A stretch of DNA of 64,000 nucleotides, taken from Stropharia rugosoannulata. Taxonomy: Eukaryota > Basidiomycota > Agaricomycetes > Agaricales > Strophariaceae. The translations under genes were made by a program, and so were the position numbers. The notes beneath the pieces were generated by a model. The model saw only the letters and a list, made by a program, of their open reading frames with translations. It searched no databases and was not told the origin of the DNA. Location: positions 3,162,001-3,226,000 of the forward strand of contig JANCIK010000006.1 of NCBI GenBank assembly GCA_028532985.1, written 5' to 3'. This document shows, piece after piece, positions 12,740-25,782 of the stretch (position 1 is its first letter; every line of letters starts with the position of its first letter).

Positions 12740-15700
12740 CTATGAAACACTGGTAGGGGACGGGTCTACAGGGGGTGGTGCCGTTTTAGATGATTCGTCG
12801 TCTGGCTCTCCGAAAATATCCAGGTATCCAGCACCTCGCGCTTTATTGGGAGCCTTCCGTGTTACATAGTCCCGCAGACCAGATTTCAAACTAGGTTGCT
12901 TGTCGACCAACTCACGTAATTGGTCTTTAGGAAGCTGCAGCAATGCACCAAAACTCGCAGGGGCTATGGCTTTGGCACATCGAATAAACCCTTCCCAAAG
13001 CGGGGGGTTCGTCCAAATCTTTTTCGTTATCAAGCGAGAGAGGAGAGTTGTAGATACAAAACCGACGAGGGACTTGTATGTTGTGACAGCTTGAATGACC
13101 TAATACCATCCAGAGTCAGAACAGGGCTCTCAAGGCGTCATATAACCTTACTGTGCGCAAGAAAAGAACTGGCAGAACGGGTTCATCCACAATTTGTTGC
13201 ATGACGACCGCTAGAACTTCTGAACGGAAAACATCCGTCATGGAGAAACAAATACCAATAGCTTCCATTCGACATTAGACACGTAAAGACTGAAGAAGGG
13301 GGGAGATAAGACACCTCACCTTCAATCGCACTTTTGCGGTCAATCTCCTTCTCTGACTCATGCAGTAGTACCATGAGTTCGGCAGGGGTAAGCAATTCGC
13401 TCTGGCGCACGCGCGGAAGGTTGGAAGTGACACTGCCGAACGTTTGAGGGGGCGTGGTTACGATGGAGCTAAATACTGAGCGAACAAGATTTTTAGGCTC
13501 CGGCTGGCCATTGAGAATGGATACAATGCGCGGAAGATAGCGGAGGATGTCAGGCTTGTCCATTTCTGCAATGATAGGAATAAGGAATCGTGCGTCCAAA
13601 TTCCGTTCGTTGATCAAAGCCTTGACGAGCGCTACCAGTTGTGAGCTTGGCCGTCCGTGTTCCGTGAAGATAGTCAAGACCCTCAACGCAAGCGTTTCAG
13701 AGCCCGTAGGGCATTGTCGCATTAGGGTAAGCAGTTTGCCATGACTTGATCCTAATGAGCGGATAAGCGCCGTGATAAGGTCCTGGATAGCCTCTTGAAC
13801 GGTGACATCCATCTGCCCATATGCCTCAAATATTCTATGCAAAGTCAGATACATTCTTACCATGGTACTTCACCACTTACCTATCAAGGAATTCAGGAAC
13901 CTTAACAGACAGCGCGAATAACAGCTCTACATGTTGAAGGACATGTGACTTCTTTGCTGGCAACTCGATGCGTTCAGGAAGGTAGGGCGTATGAACCAGG
14001 TCTTCGTCAAATGACTTTGACTCCTCGTCCTCACCATCCTCTGCTCCAACATCCATTGCATTCTCGGCCGCGACATAGGGCTTAGAAACTGTCTCCTCTG
14101 GTACATTCGAGCTATCACCCTCGTTTTGTGGGTTTGAGTCACCCGTTCCATTCATCTCAACGTCGCCATCAGTCGATGGTTTAGGCACAGGATCGGGGTG
14201 TGCCTTCTGCAACTTGCGCAACATTTGTAGAGCAAACTCTCTGATGATTCCATCCATGGGTTGCACATGGGGTACCCAGAGCTTCACAGTGTTTATGGCA
14301 GCCCCTCTTATGCGTTTTTCTATATGGATATTAGTTAGTACATGCGCTACTAAGTTGGTAAAAACGTACCGGGATGGGTTGTCAATTCGAGTAAAACATT
14401 GAGCGCCTCTATTCTTAGTGACGGTCTCTGCGTAACGATTCCTCGTAATGTTGAGAAACCAACTTGCACTCTGTCAGAGCTAAGATACGCAAACGCGATG
14501 TTAATATCTGTGCAATACAAACGTATGTTACTCACCTCGCATTATCAACGCACAGGTCCCTCAGCAAATCCAGCACATCGGACGGTACGGATGGTAGGTC
14601 GAGTAAGAATCGAGCAAATGTTTTGTCTTTGCCGTCTAACACCGTTTGATAGGAGGCAACTATCTGATTGAGCCAGGTCTCGTAGTTTGAGCGCTAAACC
14701 AATGCGCCTAATGTTATTGAAAGTGCATATATTGGATGTAAAGTGCGCACCCAATCACGGTCAATCCCGAGTCTAATTTGATCGTTATACCATTCCTCGT
14801 TCATCCATGTTGTAGCAAGTCGGACCCTGAGCAAACTGTAAATTTCGCATTCCGTAGCCCATTGAATATAAATGATACGCACCGAGCTGGGAAATCGGCC
14901 ATAATGTAATCACACAGCTTTTGTCTGAGTTGATCTTGCCGGACATAGTAATCCATCTCGAGCGCCTCCTTGCTGTCGTCCCCATCCTCCGCAAGGTCTT
15001 TGGGCGGCTCGGCTACGCGTGTGATCATGCGCACGAGCAAGAGCATCCACATCTCTGCCGCTGAGCTTCCGCCAGCCACAGATGACTCGGGAGCTATACT
15101 ATCTCCTAGAGAGCGCAGCTCTTCTGCGCCATCCCATATCCGTGAAACGGAGGATGTAACGAGAGCAGATCTCTCGTCTTCGGAGAGCTCTTTAGGTGCC
15201 GGTAGTTTGAACTCTACAAGCTGTAGATCAGATATGGAGGGCGCAAGTGCAGGTTCTGGTTCAACACCACTCAATAGCTGACAAGAATTATAAATAAACG
15301 TTACAACAAGTTTGACAACAATGCATTACCTCGTCGTTGAGCTCTTCAGGCTCGTATTCCAGCTCCTCTTCATCAATGTCCATTTTCAGCGGGTCGACAG
15401 GCTCAGCTTCAACAACAGGAACCGGCTCCGGTGGTGCTTGCGCATGTGGAGTAGGCGTTACAGTCTTTTCAGCATGAGCTTGTACCTGCCTTCTCGGTCC
15501 AGTGGGTATAGCGGGTGTTGGGGATATAATCGGTGGAGGTGCTATAGCTGTAGATTTTGTTGGAGTGGATGGAGGCTCAGCAGCTGCAGGCACAGGCGCT
15601 GCCTTAGGTGCTGGCATAGGCATTCCACATGCAGTTCTATAGGCGTTGACCATGGCGATAAGCTGTTGCTCAGTAAAGACTTCCAGATTGGCGACGACCA

Positions 15701-16972
15701 GATTCGTGATAAGTTGGGCAGGAAGGGTGGTAAAATCGAATGCAGACAAGAATGCAGCACTGGTCCCCACTGGAGTCGGTGCCAACTCGCTTTCAACCTT
15801 GACCCTCTTGTTATCCACGGGTTCTGTAGAGGCGGATGCAGGTCGCTTCCGTTCGCTTTTGCGTTTTTTCTCCTCGGCAGCGGCCTTGTCCATACGGATG
15901 CCCTGTTGAGCAAGCGCTTCATTGATCTGGCCTAGATACTGGTTACTGCTAGGTTGTCGGGAGAGATGAACGAGAAGAATCCGGACAACTTTCTCGACAC
16001 TTTTTATGCTTGAAGCAGGAAGCGTCGTAAGTGCTGCAGGTGTCCAAGAACGTAGGGTGTTGAGGACGTAGGGGAAGGTTAAAGGTCGTAACTTGACGAG
16101 ATTAACCCAAGAATTGATTAATGCAGTGAGGAGGTCAACATCCTGGCTGCTGTACAATATCCTGGCTAAAGTCTCCAGCAGCTTTTGACCTTCTGTCTCT
16201 AATTGAGAGACTTGAATGAAGGGATGGTCAACAGGACAGAGTGAAATGTTCGGATCATTTTGTTTTTGAAGCTAGGGACAGTGAGTAAGAGCATAGGACT
16301 ATTTCAAAGGGTTGGGACTAACTCGTGGATCTGATATACCCCGCGTCTGCACCAGAATTACCCTCTGCGCAAACTTCATGGCTGACAACCTGATTCCAGC
16401 ACTGACGTTTGGCGCCCATATCAGCTCAATGACGCGCGTCTTGGCCGCAGATAGGGTATTCCAAGTTCCGGGATTGTTACGGTTCATGCATCTACGCAGT
16501 ATGTCCACAGGCTGGAACAGATATATATAAGAATGCACCACTCACAGGTGCCGGAAAAGCAATGGATACATCCCAGTCAGGGATTGTATCACAACCTTCA
16601 CAGTTGCTGGCTTAGGGTCGTCTAGTAGCTGTACAAATGTTTCCAGGGCACCCAAAGACACTGCAGAAAATGCGCATGAATATTATGTATAAGGCAACTT
16701 TCGTAAGACTAACTCTGTGTGCGCTGCTCAAGCGTCAAAGACGAGCGACATATAGCAAAGTGGACTAAGTCCAGCACCCATCGCCTCACTAACGAGTCTC
16801 CGGTATTCGCGACGATGTTAATAAGAGTTTGCGAAAGAATGGGTATTGGGGCTGGTTGTGCTTCCAGGGCTTCACGCAATGTTGTGAGCAATTGGGCCTG
16901 TTCTGGCGAGTTTGGAGCCGCAGCCCAAACCGCCTGCAGTGTCTGGAGGGGATCAGTAGGGGCGTTTGCCAT
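12740..16972 (-). CDS. PTA1: Symplekin/Pta1, mRNA 3'-end processing scaffold
   Basis: Scaffold subunit of the cleavage and polyadenylation complex (Pta1 in yeast, symplekin in animals), a nuclear HEAT-repeat protein. The ATG at 16972 (MANAPTDPLQTLQAVW) was chosen; a TTG lies two codons upstream. The N-terminal helical-repeat domain (SLVRRWVLDLVHFAICRSSL, later VDLLTALINSWVNLVKLRPL) is followed by a low-complexity Pro/Ala linker (about 15420-15620). A second block of helical repeats follows. The C-terminal symplekin domain is clear: LITKKIWTNPPLWEGFIRCA, then LLQLPKDQLRELVDKQPSLK. The stop is at 12740 after a short acidic tail. Length is about 1,150-1,200 residues with roughly a dozen introns. 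The gene is co-oriented with the MAP kinase downstream and the RhoGAP upstream, with separate intergenic regions. Confidence 0.87.
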
Positions 16973-17665
16973 CTTCAATGCCTATCCGCCCACAACAACG
17001 TCAACGAAGACCACTAAGGTTGTACTACGACGCTTCGGTCGCTTCGCGACTCCCACCTCGTGACATTATGTAATACCATCAATTAACAGTTTGACTGCAG
17101 TGCAGCAACTGCAGCCAAACTGCAGCTGACTCATTCTTGTATCTTTCAGAGTCTAACTGTAGTCTGGACGTTTGCTTTCACTTTGCCTAACATTTGACTT
17201 TATTCTCATGACAGCCTTGAGTACAAGATATGTCCTCTTTTCCTTTAAAAATTGAATATTGAGATGCGCACCAAATATTTGTTCTGGCCTTTTATGATAC
17301 AGTAATTTCAGGCCGCAGTGTTGTACAAATTGCGTGCCAGGGTATATCGTAAACACCGCGAAATATTGTCGTCCATAGCATACTATATCTGAAGTTAATG
17401 GGGCGGGTACGTAGAGAGGTGATAGTAAAATACATTTAATGAGTTCAAAAGAAGGAGAGGAGAGACGAAGAAAGACGAGAAACGCAGTTGAGTAAAAGAG
17501 CATGATTGTGAGATGACGTCAGAAACAAGCGTTCGAGAGAAGGTATCTGAGAGCACCGGCACCGGTGATAGGGAATATTATGAGATGAATATCAAACATG
17601 AGTGGGTAATGTATCAATCTGAACGAACGTGTGGTATGCGCACAGAGGAGCTTGCACAACCATGA
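16973..17665. promoter_or_regulatory. PTA1 upstream region with three CTGCAG sites
   Basis: About 690 bp between the RhoGAP stop (17666) and the PTA1 start (16972). Three copies of the palindrome CTGCAG sit within 31 bp at 17095-17100, 17109-17114 and 17120-17125, about 125-150 bp upstream of the PTA1 ATG. That position would suit a transcription-factor site, but none is known to me with this sequence. The rest is unremarkable; a minus-strand frame at 17153-17503 has no recognisable domain. Confidence 0.4.
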
Positions 17666-20600
17666 TCATGAACGCGAAATTTGCTGGCTCCTCTGGCTGT
17701 GGGCCGGCACAGCGTAGCCGTTCATAGCAGGGTTGTATTGCTGCCCTTGCGGCTGACTAGACTCGGCCGGTGACCATGACGAGGGGCCCACGAACGATGA
17801 CGGTCTAGACGAAGGGCTGTTTGACGTATTCGTGTTAGGGCGTGGAACAGGGGGAGGAGGAATCCAGTCATCCATCTGCTGAGTCCTTTGCATGTTTTGT
17901 ACCATACCTTGATTCTGCTGAATCTGTTGCAACCCCTGAGGTAGCGGTGGAGAGCCCGCGAGCTGATACAGTTCAGGCCCTGGTGGCATATTTGGTTGCA
18001 TCCTCATATTCCGATCTGGATTTGTTGGTGCACCAAAGGGAGTTCCTGGAGGAGGACCACGTTCCGGGATTGGCGAGTTCAAGGGAAGTCGTTGCTGCTG
18101 TTGCTGCGTTTGCTGTTGCTGCTGCTGGCTCTGCTGCTGCTGGCTTCCACCTCCGTTTACTTGCTGATATGCATATGGTGTACCCGGCATTGATCGTGCA
18201 TTTCCTTTTAGGCGCATATATGTATCACATTTCTTCAAGAACTCCTTGCTGGGGAGATCCAAAGAATTGGCGAAGTACTCCTGGTCATGAAGAATGGGCA
18301 AAAATTCTTGAGGAACCGTGAAGAACTCGTCTTGATTCTCCAACAATGACGTTACTGCTCTCACGGAGCTGAACGTCTCGTCTCGCATTGCATTCTGTCC
18401 CCGAGAATACAATATGCTGGGAGCGATGACAGTGGCTAGATTGCCTAGATCCATTTTGCTTCCCGTTTCGGCGTCCATATGTGCAAACGAAGCCACCCAT
18501 TTGAGGAAAACGAAAAGTACTTCCATAGTGTCCCGGTGACTTTTCGGTAACAAAAGACTGACCAAATGAAGATAGTACTTTCGATCTTCATCCGAAGGCA
18601 ACGCTGAATGACAAAAGATGCTCAGTTAGTCCTATCATTCATTTAAAAAAAATGAAAGCCACAGACATTGACATGCTACGAAGAGACGATGTAGCTTGAA
18701 GGTGAGCAAGGGATCCGGTAGCTCCCGCAAGAACTTTTTTAACAATGCTGCGAGTTGCACAGGGTTGTCTTGCGTAAGCTCAACGGACGAAGGGTCCCTG
18801 TCGATGGCGTCTTTCAGGTCATTTAGTTTCCGAATATTACCGCTTTTTCGGAAGATGCCCTCGACAGACATATCTAATCAATTTTATATGAAATCTATGT
18901 TATAGCTTAGGTATAAAAGTGACGTACCCATCTGACGCATGGCCGAAACAACATCATCGATAAAGCTAGGAACCCGCAGCGTCGCTCTCGTAGCTCCCAG
19001 GAGTGAATCCGATCCTTCTTTCTCTACAAGTAATTCGAGCGGCACACCAAATACACCTGCACATGACGTGCACACATAAGCGTCCGATAAGTCAACGGAA
19101 ACAAAAGCATACCTTTCTTAACACCTTTCTTCTTGTCCCCCTTGAACAACTTATTCCAGAACCCGCTCTTCTTTGTTTCTACAAGTTCCAGCATCTCGTC
19201 CATGTCGAACTGATCCTTTAACGGCGACCGTGTCAATGCAAGCACCGCCGAGTACTTGACGATGGCAAGTTCAAGCGGGTTCAGCTCAGCAAGATACGGC
19301 AGGGAATTCTCGCGCGGCAGCGAACGGTGCTGCTCCCTTGCCTGCGCAACTTCAAGGATCTGCGGGATATCCGCAAGAGTCAACGCGTCGTCCCGCTGCT
19401 TCGGGATTGTACCCGGCCCGCCCTCTTCTAGCTGGCCTGCCGGGGAGCTTGGCGCGCTTTCATCGACAATCCGTACCTCGTTGTTAGTCCGCATGATCGT
19501 CGGACGCAAGCTCTGCCCGAGACCCTGTTCTGGAGGCAACTTGCCCATGTTAATGCGCGGCGTATGATTCTGACTCGATGGCGAGCCTTGATGTTGCATC
19601 TGAGGTGAGTGGCCCGGATATGACTGATAGGATATTTGCCCTTGTTGCCCTTGTTGCCCCTGCTGTACGTAGACGTTGTTCTGGTGTAGCGTAGCCTGCG
19701 CGCCAGGTTCGTGCTGCCGCTGTGGGAGGTCCGATGGATGCACGCTACGCCCTGTGGGGCTTTCGATGATTGTCGAGCGCTTTGGTAGTCGCGCCGTTGC
19801 CGATAGCTTGCGATCAAGGTGGACGGACTTCATACGCATGATGTCTTTCGAATTGCGGTATGGATCTGATCCGGCGGGTGCGTCGCTCGACGACACGGAG
19901 ACTATTTTAAACGTCGATAAAATATACGTTAACCATCAGGAAAAAGTTAGACGAGCGCAGAAGGCCCAAAGAGGAAATGCATACCTGGTGACATAGGTAC
20001 GACACCCTGTTTCTTGAGCAAAAGGTACAGGCGGCGCAGCGCTACGTTGAGGAGGAAAGCATACTGCTCTAGACGCTGGACAGCTTGGAATCCTGATCTA
20101 CAGCCAGGATGTGCATGCTCCGTACACAGGATGAGGGTGGGCACCTCTCCAAATGACGACGTATCCTTTCTTGACTCCGGATCATATACAAATCCGGCGA
20201 CATTCGCAGGAGGTCTGCGGGCAGTCGACAGCTTCGGTGCAGGCGTCACAGACGAGTCCTTACTGCTGTCCTTTTCCCTTTCGTCGCCACTTTTGGAAGA
20301 TTGCTCCTTTGCCATCGGTGCAGCAGCGACCTTACCGCACTTCGCGCATTGTATACAATGCGAGTGCCATCGCTGGTAAGTGCCCAGACGCACACAATCT
20401 TCCTCTACAGTCAGATTACACCGAACGCATAAATCGGAAGGAGGCTTCGACTTGGTTATTGTTCCTTCTCTTTGCGAAAAAGGTGATTCCCCAGCGTTTT
20501 CGGGCGCAAGGCTGCGAAACCCGTATGTCACGCCTTGTGTACCAAAATTGACTGAAGGGTTTAATGACTGAATTTCGCCGTTCTGGCCTTTGATCATGCG

Positions 20601-22510
20601 TTTTGCGGCAGGGTTACCTCCTTGCACAGCCAGGAGATGAAGTTTGTCGAGGAAGGAGCTCATAGCCTCGCGAATGCTCTGTTCACGTTCAAGTTTAAGA
20701 GCTCCTGTCAGTGCAATTCGAATTAGGATCTTCAGGTAATGTGCGAGGCCCGTCACGAGTGCTAGCAGCTCTTGCGTCATTCCCATTCTCCGCGCTCCTG
20801 TCTCTTGGGTATGGGAAAGTAAGGTGAACAGTTCGACGGTCTTTCGGCATAACATCCGAGCTTCCCTAACATGGGACATTCCTATATAATCCCAGTATTA
20901 AACGCGACAGATCAAATTGGCGGCACCTTTTAAAAGCGTACCTTTCATATTCAAAGAAGCAAAATGAAATTCCAGGTCATCGATTGTTCCGAACAGCACC
21001 TCGACGTGTAAGATGAATTTTTCCGCCATGCGAATAGCGTCCAAGTAGGCACCATTGCTGACTTGTCGTAACATATCAGAAATGCATGCCGCACTAGACT
21101 CTTCAAAAGCAGAAAGAACGCTGTAATCTATGCTTTAACGGCCGAATTGCATAGGACTCAAAGTTACGCACGTCCAAATCCGATAAACCTGCTGTTCCAT
21201 CCGGACTTGTTTATCCTTGAGACTGGTAGGAGATTCCCGTCTTTCCTCTTCTACGTAAAGTGGTTCATCCCCTTCCGCTGACATTGAACTCGTAGGTCGC
21301 CGCGTGCTAACTTTAACATTCCAAAACTAACAGTCCGGGTTCAATGTTAGCGAGAAGATACGAGGGCTCCATGAACTTACCTTGTTGATCATATAACATT
21401 CTGGGTGCCAACATTCATCCCGCATGTTTCTATTGATCTCCACAAACTGCTTCAAAATTGCACTGTTGCATCCTGCGCACTTGGTCGCAAACCGCGTTGA
21501 ATAGTGAAAATGACAATAAACGTCACCATCATGTTCGTAGTAAGAGTCTTGTGGCCCAAAAAGTGTTGAACACAAGGAACATGTAAAATGCTCGACATGG
21601 TACTTCTTGTCTGTAAGATGTAAGTGTGCGGGATTACGGAGATAATACACAGTAAGGTACGCACTGCATGCCGTGATATAACTGCCCCTCAACGCCATCC
21701 CACACTTGGCACAGATCAGATTGAGTCTGCGAAAATAGTCACGTTCGCAAAGCGGGTTCTGCCTGCCTCCCGGACCATCAATGGGAAAGAATTTGGAAGC
21801 TACGACTTCCCCACAGTCCTATAACCGGTGTTCGTAAAAATCTTGGGGAGGTCGGATGTGACATACCATGCATTTAAAGCAATTTAGATGGAAGACTGCG
21901 CCCAATGCCCGCACAAAAGGCCCTTGTATGGGCTTGCTGCATGATGAGCATATTCTGAAGACAACACAAATATGAGACCTGGAACTCGGTGGATCTCTGA
22001 TACTTACGTAGATGTCAGAGATGTAGACCCAGACGAAGTACTTGGAGGTGGCCTTGGGGCCGACGTTGAAGCGTCTGAGTGCTGGGATTGATCTGAATGA
22101 CCTGAATTAGAGGGGTTAGTTGCTGGCGTATTAGGACGGCTACCGCCAGCAGCCGAGGTGAGGAAAGGAGGTGATGGCCTTGGAGAAGACGAGAGATGGT
22201 TGTGGTTATGATTTAGGTCTTCACTGCGAGCCTTCGGAACAGGAATCGTGTTTGCAGAAAGATTGCGATCGGGATCCGACGAACCGAGTGTCGAGGATCG
22301 TGTAGGAAGTGGGGAACGGCCAGGGATAGGTACAGCACTCGACGGCGGCGCTGAATACGGGTTTCGTGCTGCCATTGGGCTTCTTGGCTGGTCGAAGTCG
22401 GTGGAAACTTCGAGAGGGCCCGATGACCCGCCAATGCCATTACTGGCAGCACCAGGTTGGTAGTTGGACCACGGGGACGGTGCCCTGCCCTGATCGCGGT
22501 CTCTGCTCAT
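17666..22510 (-). CDS. LRG1: Lrg1-type Rho GTPase-activating protein (three LIM + RhoGAP)
   Basis: A GAP for a Rho GTPase. Its yeast counterpart Lrg1 acts on Rho1 to restrain beta-1,3-glucan synthesis and cell-wall signalling. The start is the ATG at 22510, with a Ser/Pro-rich N-terminal stretch of about 165 residues. Two LIM domains run in tandem (CSSCSKPIQGPFVRALGAVF, then CAKCGMALRGSYITA and CSLCSTLFGPQDSYYEH), ending KCAGCNSAILKQFVEINRN, a segment very close to Lrg1. A third LIM-like unit (CVRCNLTVEEDCVRLGTYQR with CAKCGK) lies near 20350-20450. The RhoGAP domain begins GVFGVPLELLVEKEG and keeps the arginine finger in VEGIFRKSGNIRKL; KMDLGNLATVIAPSIL is also present. A Gln-rich, Pro-rich tail ends at 17666. 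Three LIMs and the ILKQFVE block argue for Lrg1 over Rga1/Rga2. The product probably acts at sites of polarised growth (inference). Confidence 0.88.
18091..18144 (-). repeat. CAG-rich trinucleotide tract encoding polyglutamine
   Basis: Within the last exon of the Lrg1-type gene, CAG/CAA triplets encode a run such as QQQQSQQQQQQTQQQQQ. It lies in the disordered tail after the RhoGAP domain. Such tracts vary in length between strains and can promote protein-protein contacts. Confidence 0.85.
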
Positions 22511-24312
22511 AGCTGAAAGCCGGGGCCACAGTGAGCGTTGATATTGAAAAGGAAGGTCCGAAAAGCTGAGCGGTAGGTGGAGAAGATGACTGGAGACTGC
22601 AGCCAGCTGAAGCTGCTACTAACGGCTCGACAGAAATGTGACCACCTGTCACATGTCATGTCACGTTCTCTCTTGTTCCCGCATTATTTATTTATTTCCT
22701 TCAAATTTCCTCTCATCTCCTCTCATCTCCTCTCATCTCCTCATACATTACCACTCCCAAATCAATAAATTCACACATTAGTAGCTCTATCAAGGGTTAA
22801 AACGCCTAGGGACCAATCTCGACTGACGAGTCTGACGTCAATGCTTTGCCAATGCTTTGCACTGCTTTTCAATCAAACTGCGCCTGCCGCTCCAGTTCTT
22901 CCATGCCCTCCGTCTTGCAGAAATAGAATCCGGAACACACGCCAACTCCTCGACTGTCCGACCAATATGGAGTTTGTAAAATTTACTTTGTCAGTTTCTC
23001 CGTATATCCTTGGCCATTATCAGAAACAGGTATACAAATGACTAGTACTTGTCAACACGAGGACATAATACGGACTTGACAAGGCTTGCATCTTTTCTCA
23101 TTCGGTACTAACAAAAATGTGTTCCCACATCGAAAGCGTCCACTATTGGTCACCCATGCAAAGTACTGGCGGGCCAGTGCATTACAAACATGCCCGACGG
23201 CTCACATTTCATCAATTAAAAGGCTATGCATATATCGGTCTGTCCGGCGATGAAAATCCAGGTAAAAGTTTCAGTTCATTTAGTCAATGGCCTTGGTCTG
23301 TACACTCACCCGTATTACTACATGGCAAAGGCTGCAGAGCAGACGCGTGGGTGGATATCTATCATGTAAGGAAGTCAAGCATGATGAATGAATGCGGAGT
23401 GGGTACCATGTCATTCATTCTTTCCCAACGCCGCACCTGACGTCTGCTGGTGAGTAATGCCCGCAGATGTGACGAGGCGATGGACCTTGATGCCAAGGTA
23501 AGTCCAGTTTCTTGATTTCTGCGGAATTTCTTGTGAATTTTACGAATCAACTACCTTTAGAACTGGGATGCGACTCGCTAGCAATTTGTACTATGTAGTC
23601 GACGAAAAAATTAGGCTGGAGAGTCAATGGAGTGCGAAACAGTTGTCGGCAAATCGGCGTGCAGGGCAATTTCCGATCGTGATTCAGTAAATACAACCAA
23701 TCATCTGCATGACGCACGTCACCCGCGTTCCAAAAATTTGTCTCAACGCAAAGTCAACCATAAATCCGCAAATACCGCCTTTCAATGTAATACACTCCTA
23801 TGCTGCTGCTGGACTAACAGGCTAAGCTTTAACTCTGCCAAGTTGCGTTGCTGTAATGGGCGCACTTTCCCTCGTTAAACGCACCGACGACGCTGAGGAA
23901 TAGAAAGTTCACGTTATGGAAGGGCGTCAAATAACAACGCCTTCCGCATTACCCACTCTCTCTCGACAAAACTCGACCGCAAGTCTAACAAAGCTGTCTT
24001 CCAACGTACTTCAAGCTCCCGTAGGCTAAAACCCACAACCTGGATAAAAGTGGTGGTTTCACTTGGGTTTTACAGTCTGACGCGCTTCCTAATATTAAGC
24101 AGAGTTCACAATTCCGAAAGAAGCATCACAAAGAAACATGGACGACACTAAAAACTAACTGACAAACACAATACGGTGTATGCATAGTCTTGTTCTGCTC
24201 AATCTCGCTATACTATATCTCGCGGTTGCTGGCGGCTGCCTTTGCTCCAACTGACTGTAATTGTCGAAATACTAATTGCTATCGTACAGGATACAATACT
24301 GCAGGGAATATT
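22511..24312. other. Intergenic between LRG1 start and xanA stop
   Basis: About 1.8 kb with no convincing gene. The side next to 22510 holds the LRG1 promoter, including a pyrimidine-rich repeat listed separately. Short frames at 23117-23440 and 23627-23878 show no domain or codon pattern. The side next to 24312 is the 3' region of the xanthine dioxygenase gene. Confidence 0.5.
22711..22740. repeat. Three exact 10-bp pyrimidine repeats upstream of LRG1
   Basis: The unit tctcatctcc occurs three times in a row, about 200 bp upstream of the LRG1 ATG. On the gene's sense strand this is a GA-rich tract. Polypyrimidine/polypurine stretches are common in fungal promoters; a regulatory role is inference. 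Confidence 0.75.
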
Positions 24313-25782
24313 CTAGGCCCAAATCTTGACATCTTCAGCCGTCGGTCCAACAGGCTCCTCTGACGCAGCCAAGTTGCATTGATGGAATGCACGTACTTGA
24401 TCCTCCTTGAAGGCGCCAACCACGCTGTGAAGTAGACCCCTGTTGTGGAATAGCACCAAGTCTTTCTCCTGCCTGTTGGAAACAATTTCAGTCTCTCAAT
24501 CAAACACTGCATACCTAGGTTAGCTTACCAGTCATGCGGATACACAAGCTAACAAGGTTGGAAGGAGTGTCAGTTATCTGAAGAAATGGGGTAAACCTGA
24601 ACCTACCTCCGGACTAATGGCTGGTCTTTGCATATTGTACAATAGGTCTCTGACTTCTTTGATGTCAGTCAAGTGCGCCCCGTCTGGATAAAGGGCGCCT
24701 TCGCGGGAATTGCCTTCAGGGATTGGGTCAATCAGTAGTTCAGCTACCCCGCACGGGTGCACCTGGAAGGACAATTCTCCTGTGACGGGGTTCTTCCACA
24801 GCTAAGCATGGTCTGTCAGCATAACCTCAAGCATCACCATGACTGGGATACTAACAATCGGGTACACCTTTCTGCGCGACTCTTCCCAAGGTGGCAGGTC
24901 ATCAAACGACATCTCAAGCCCATCACTCTCGATACCCAGTCCAGTCGACTTTGCACGAGCAGGAGCCATCCACACATACGGATGTGGCGCGTACTTGACG
25001 CGCGCGCGCACCGCAACACTCTTCAGCTCCTTTGGCAAAAGTTCGAACATCGTCCGCCCGGAGACGAACGCAGTAGTCCCCAGCGGCACGGGGAGCTCGT
25101 CTCCAGTCCCGTCATCATACCGCACAACCTGCTTTGGGCCCTGTGGTACGTTCAATGCGTATAATGTGGTGACCTTTGGCGGCGAGAGGTTGTACAGCGC
25201 GGCGTCGATGTGCCACCTGTAGAAGCGCGTCACGCCCTTATCCTCGTCCTCCTGACTAACAACGTTCTTGTGGAAGGTCTTATGGTGAGGATGCTTGAGA
25301 CGAGCCTCAGCGAGGCCTTCGTGGTTGTAGACCATACCGTTCCCAATGAGTTGCACCTGTGGTACTCGCGGGATCGTCTTTAGGTCGGGGTGCAAGATCG
25401 ACTTCTTGTCAGCCTCCGTCTGCTTGTTTCCATGCCCATAGTTCTCAGAGGCAGGGTCAAACGCCTGTTAATGAGTAACAATGTCAATCTGCGGCCGATG
25501 TGATGATGAATGGTGTTACCTTTGTTAGCGCATATTGCTGCTCTGGGGTCATATCAACGTTGCGGAAGAGCAACGCATCGTACTTCAAAACGCCGTTCAG
25601 TCGTTCGATGGATCAAGCGATATCGATGGGCTACATACCTTGTACAATGCGTCTTTAAGCTCCTCGAATTGCTCGGGCGTGAAGCTGGCGGGATCAAATC
25701 CTTTCACTTGTCTGCCGAACTTGTTGAATTTGGAGGCATCCGCCGTATCCGGGAGTGGAATTGGGAGTAACTCAATAGCCAT
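24313..25782 (-). CDS. xanA: Alpha-ketoglutarate-dependent xanthine dioxygenase (XanA)
   Basis: A non-haem iron TauD/TfdA-family enzyme. XanA in Aspergillus hydroxylates xanthine to uric acid using alpha-ketoglutarate and O2, a fungal alternative to molybdenum xanthine dehydrogenase. The ATG at 25782 opens MAIELLPIPLPDT. The first two exons give YDALLFRNVDMTPEQQ, and the block IPRVPQVQLIGNG with HPHHKTFHKN is typical of XanA. The iron ligands His-X-Asp appear in FYRWHIDAALY, at about residues 154 and 156 by my exon joining. The distal His is in HNRGLLHSVVGAF. The last exon ends PTAEDVKIWA with TAG at 24313-24315. Length is about 370-390 residues, normal for the family. It is divergent from the uric acid-xanthine permease at 27645, which supports a role in purine use. 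Confidence 0.87.
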
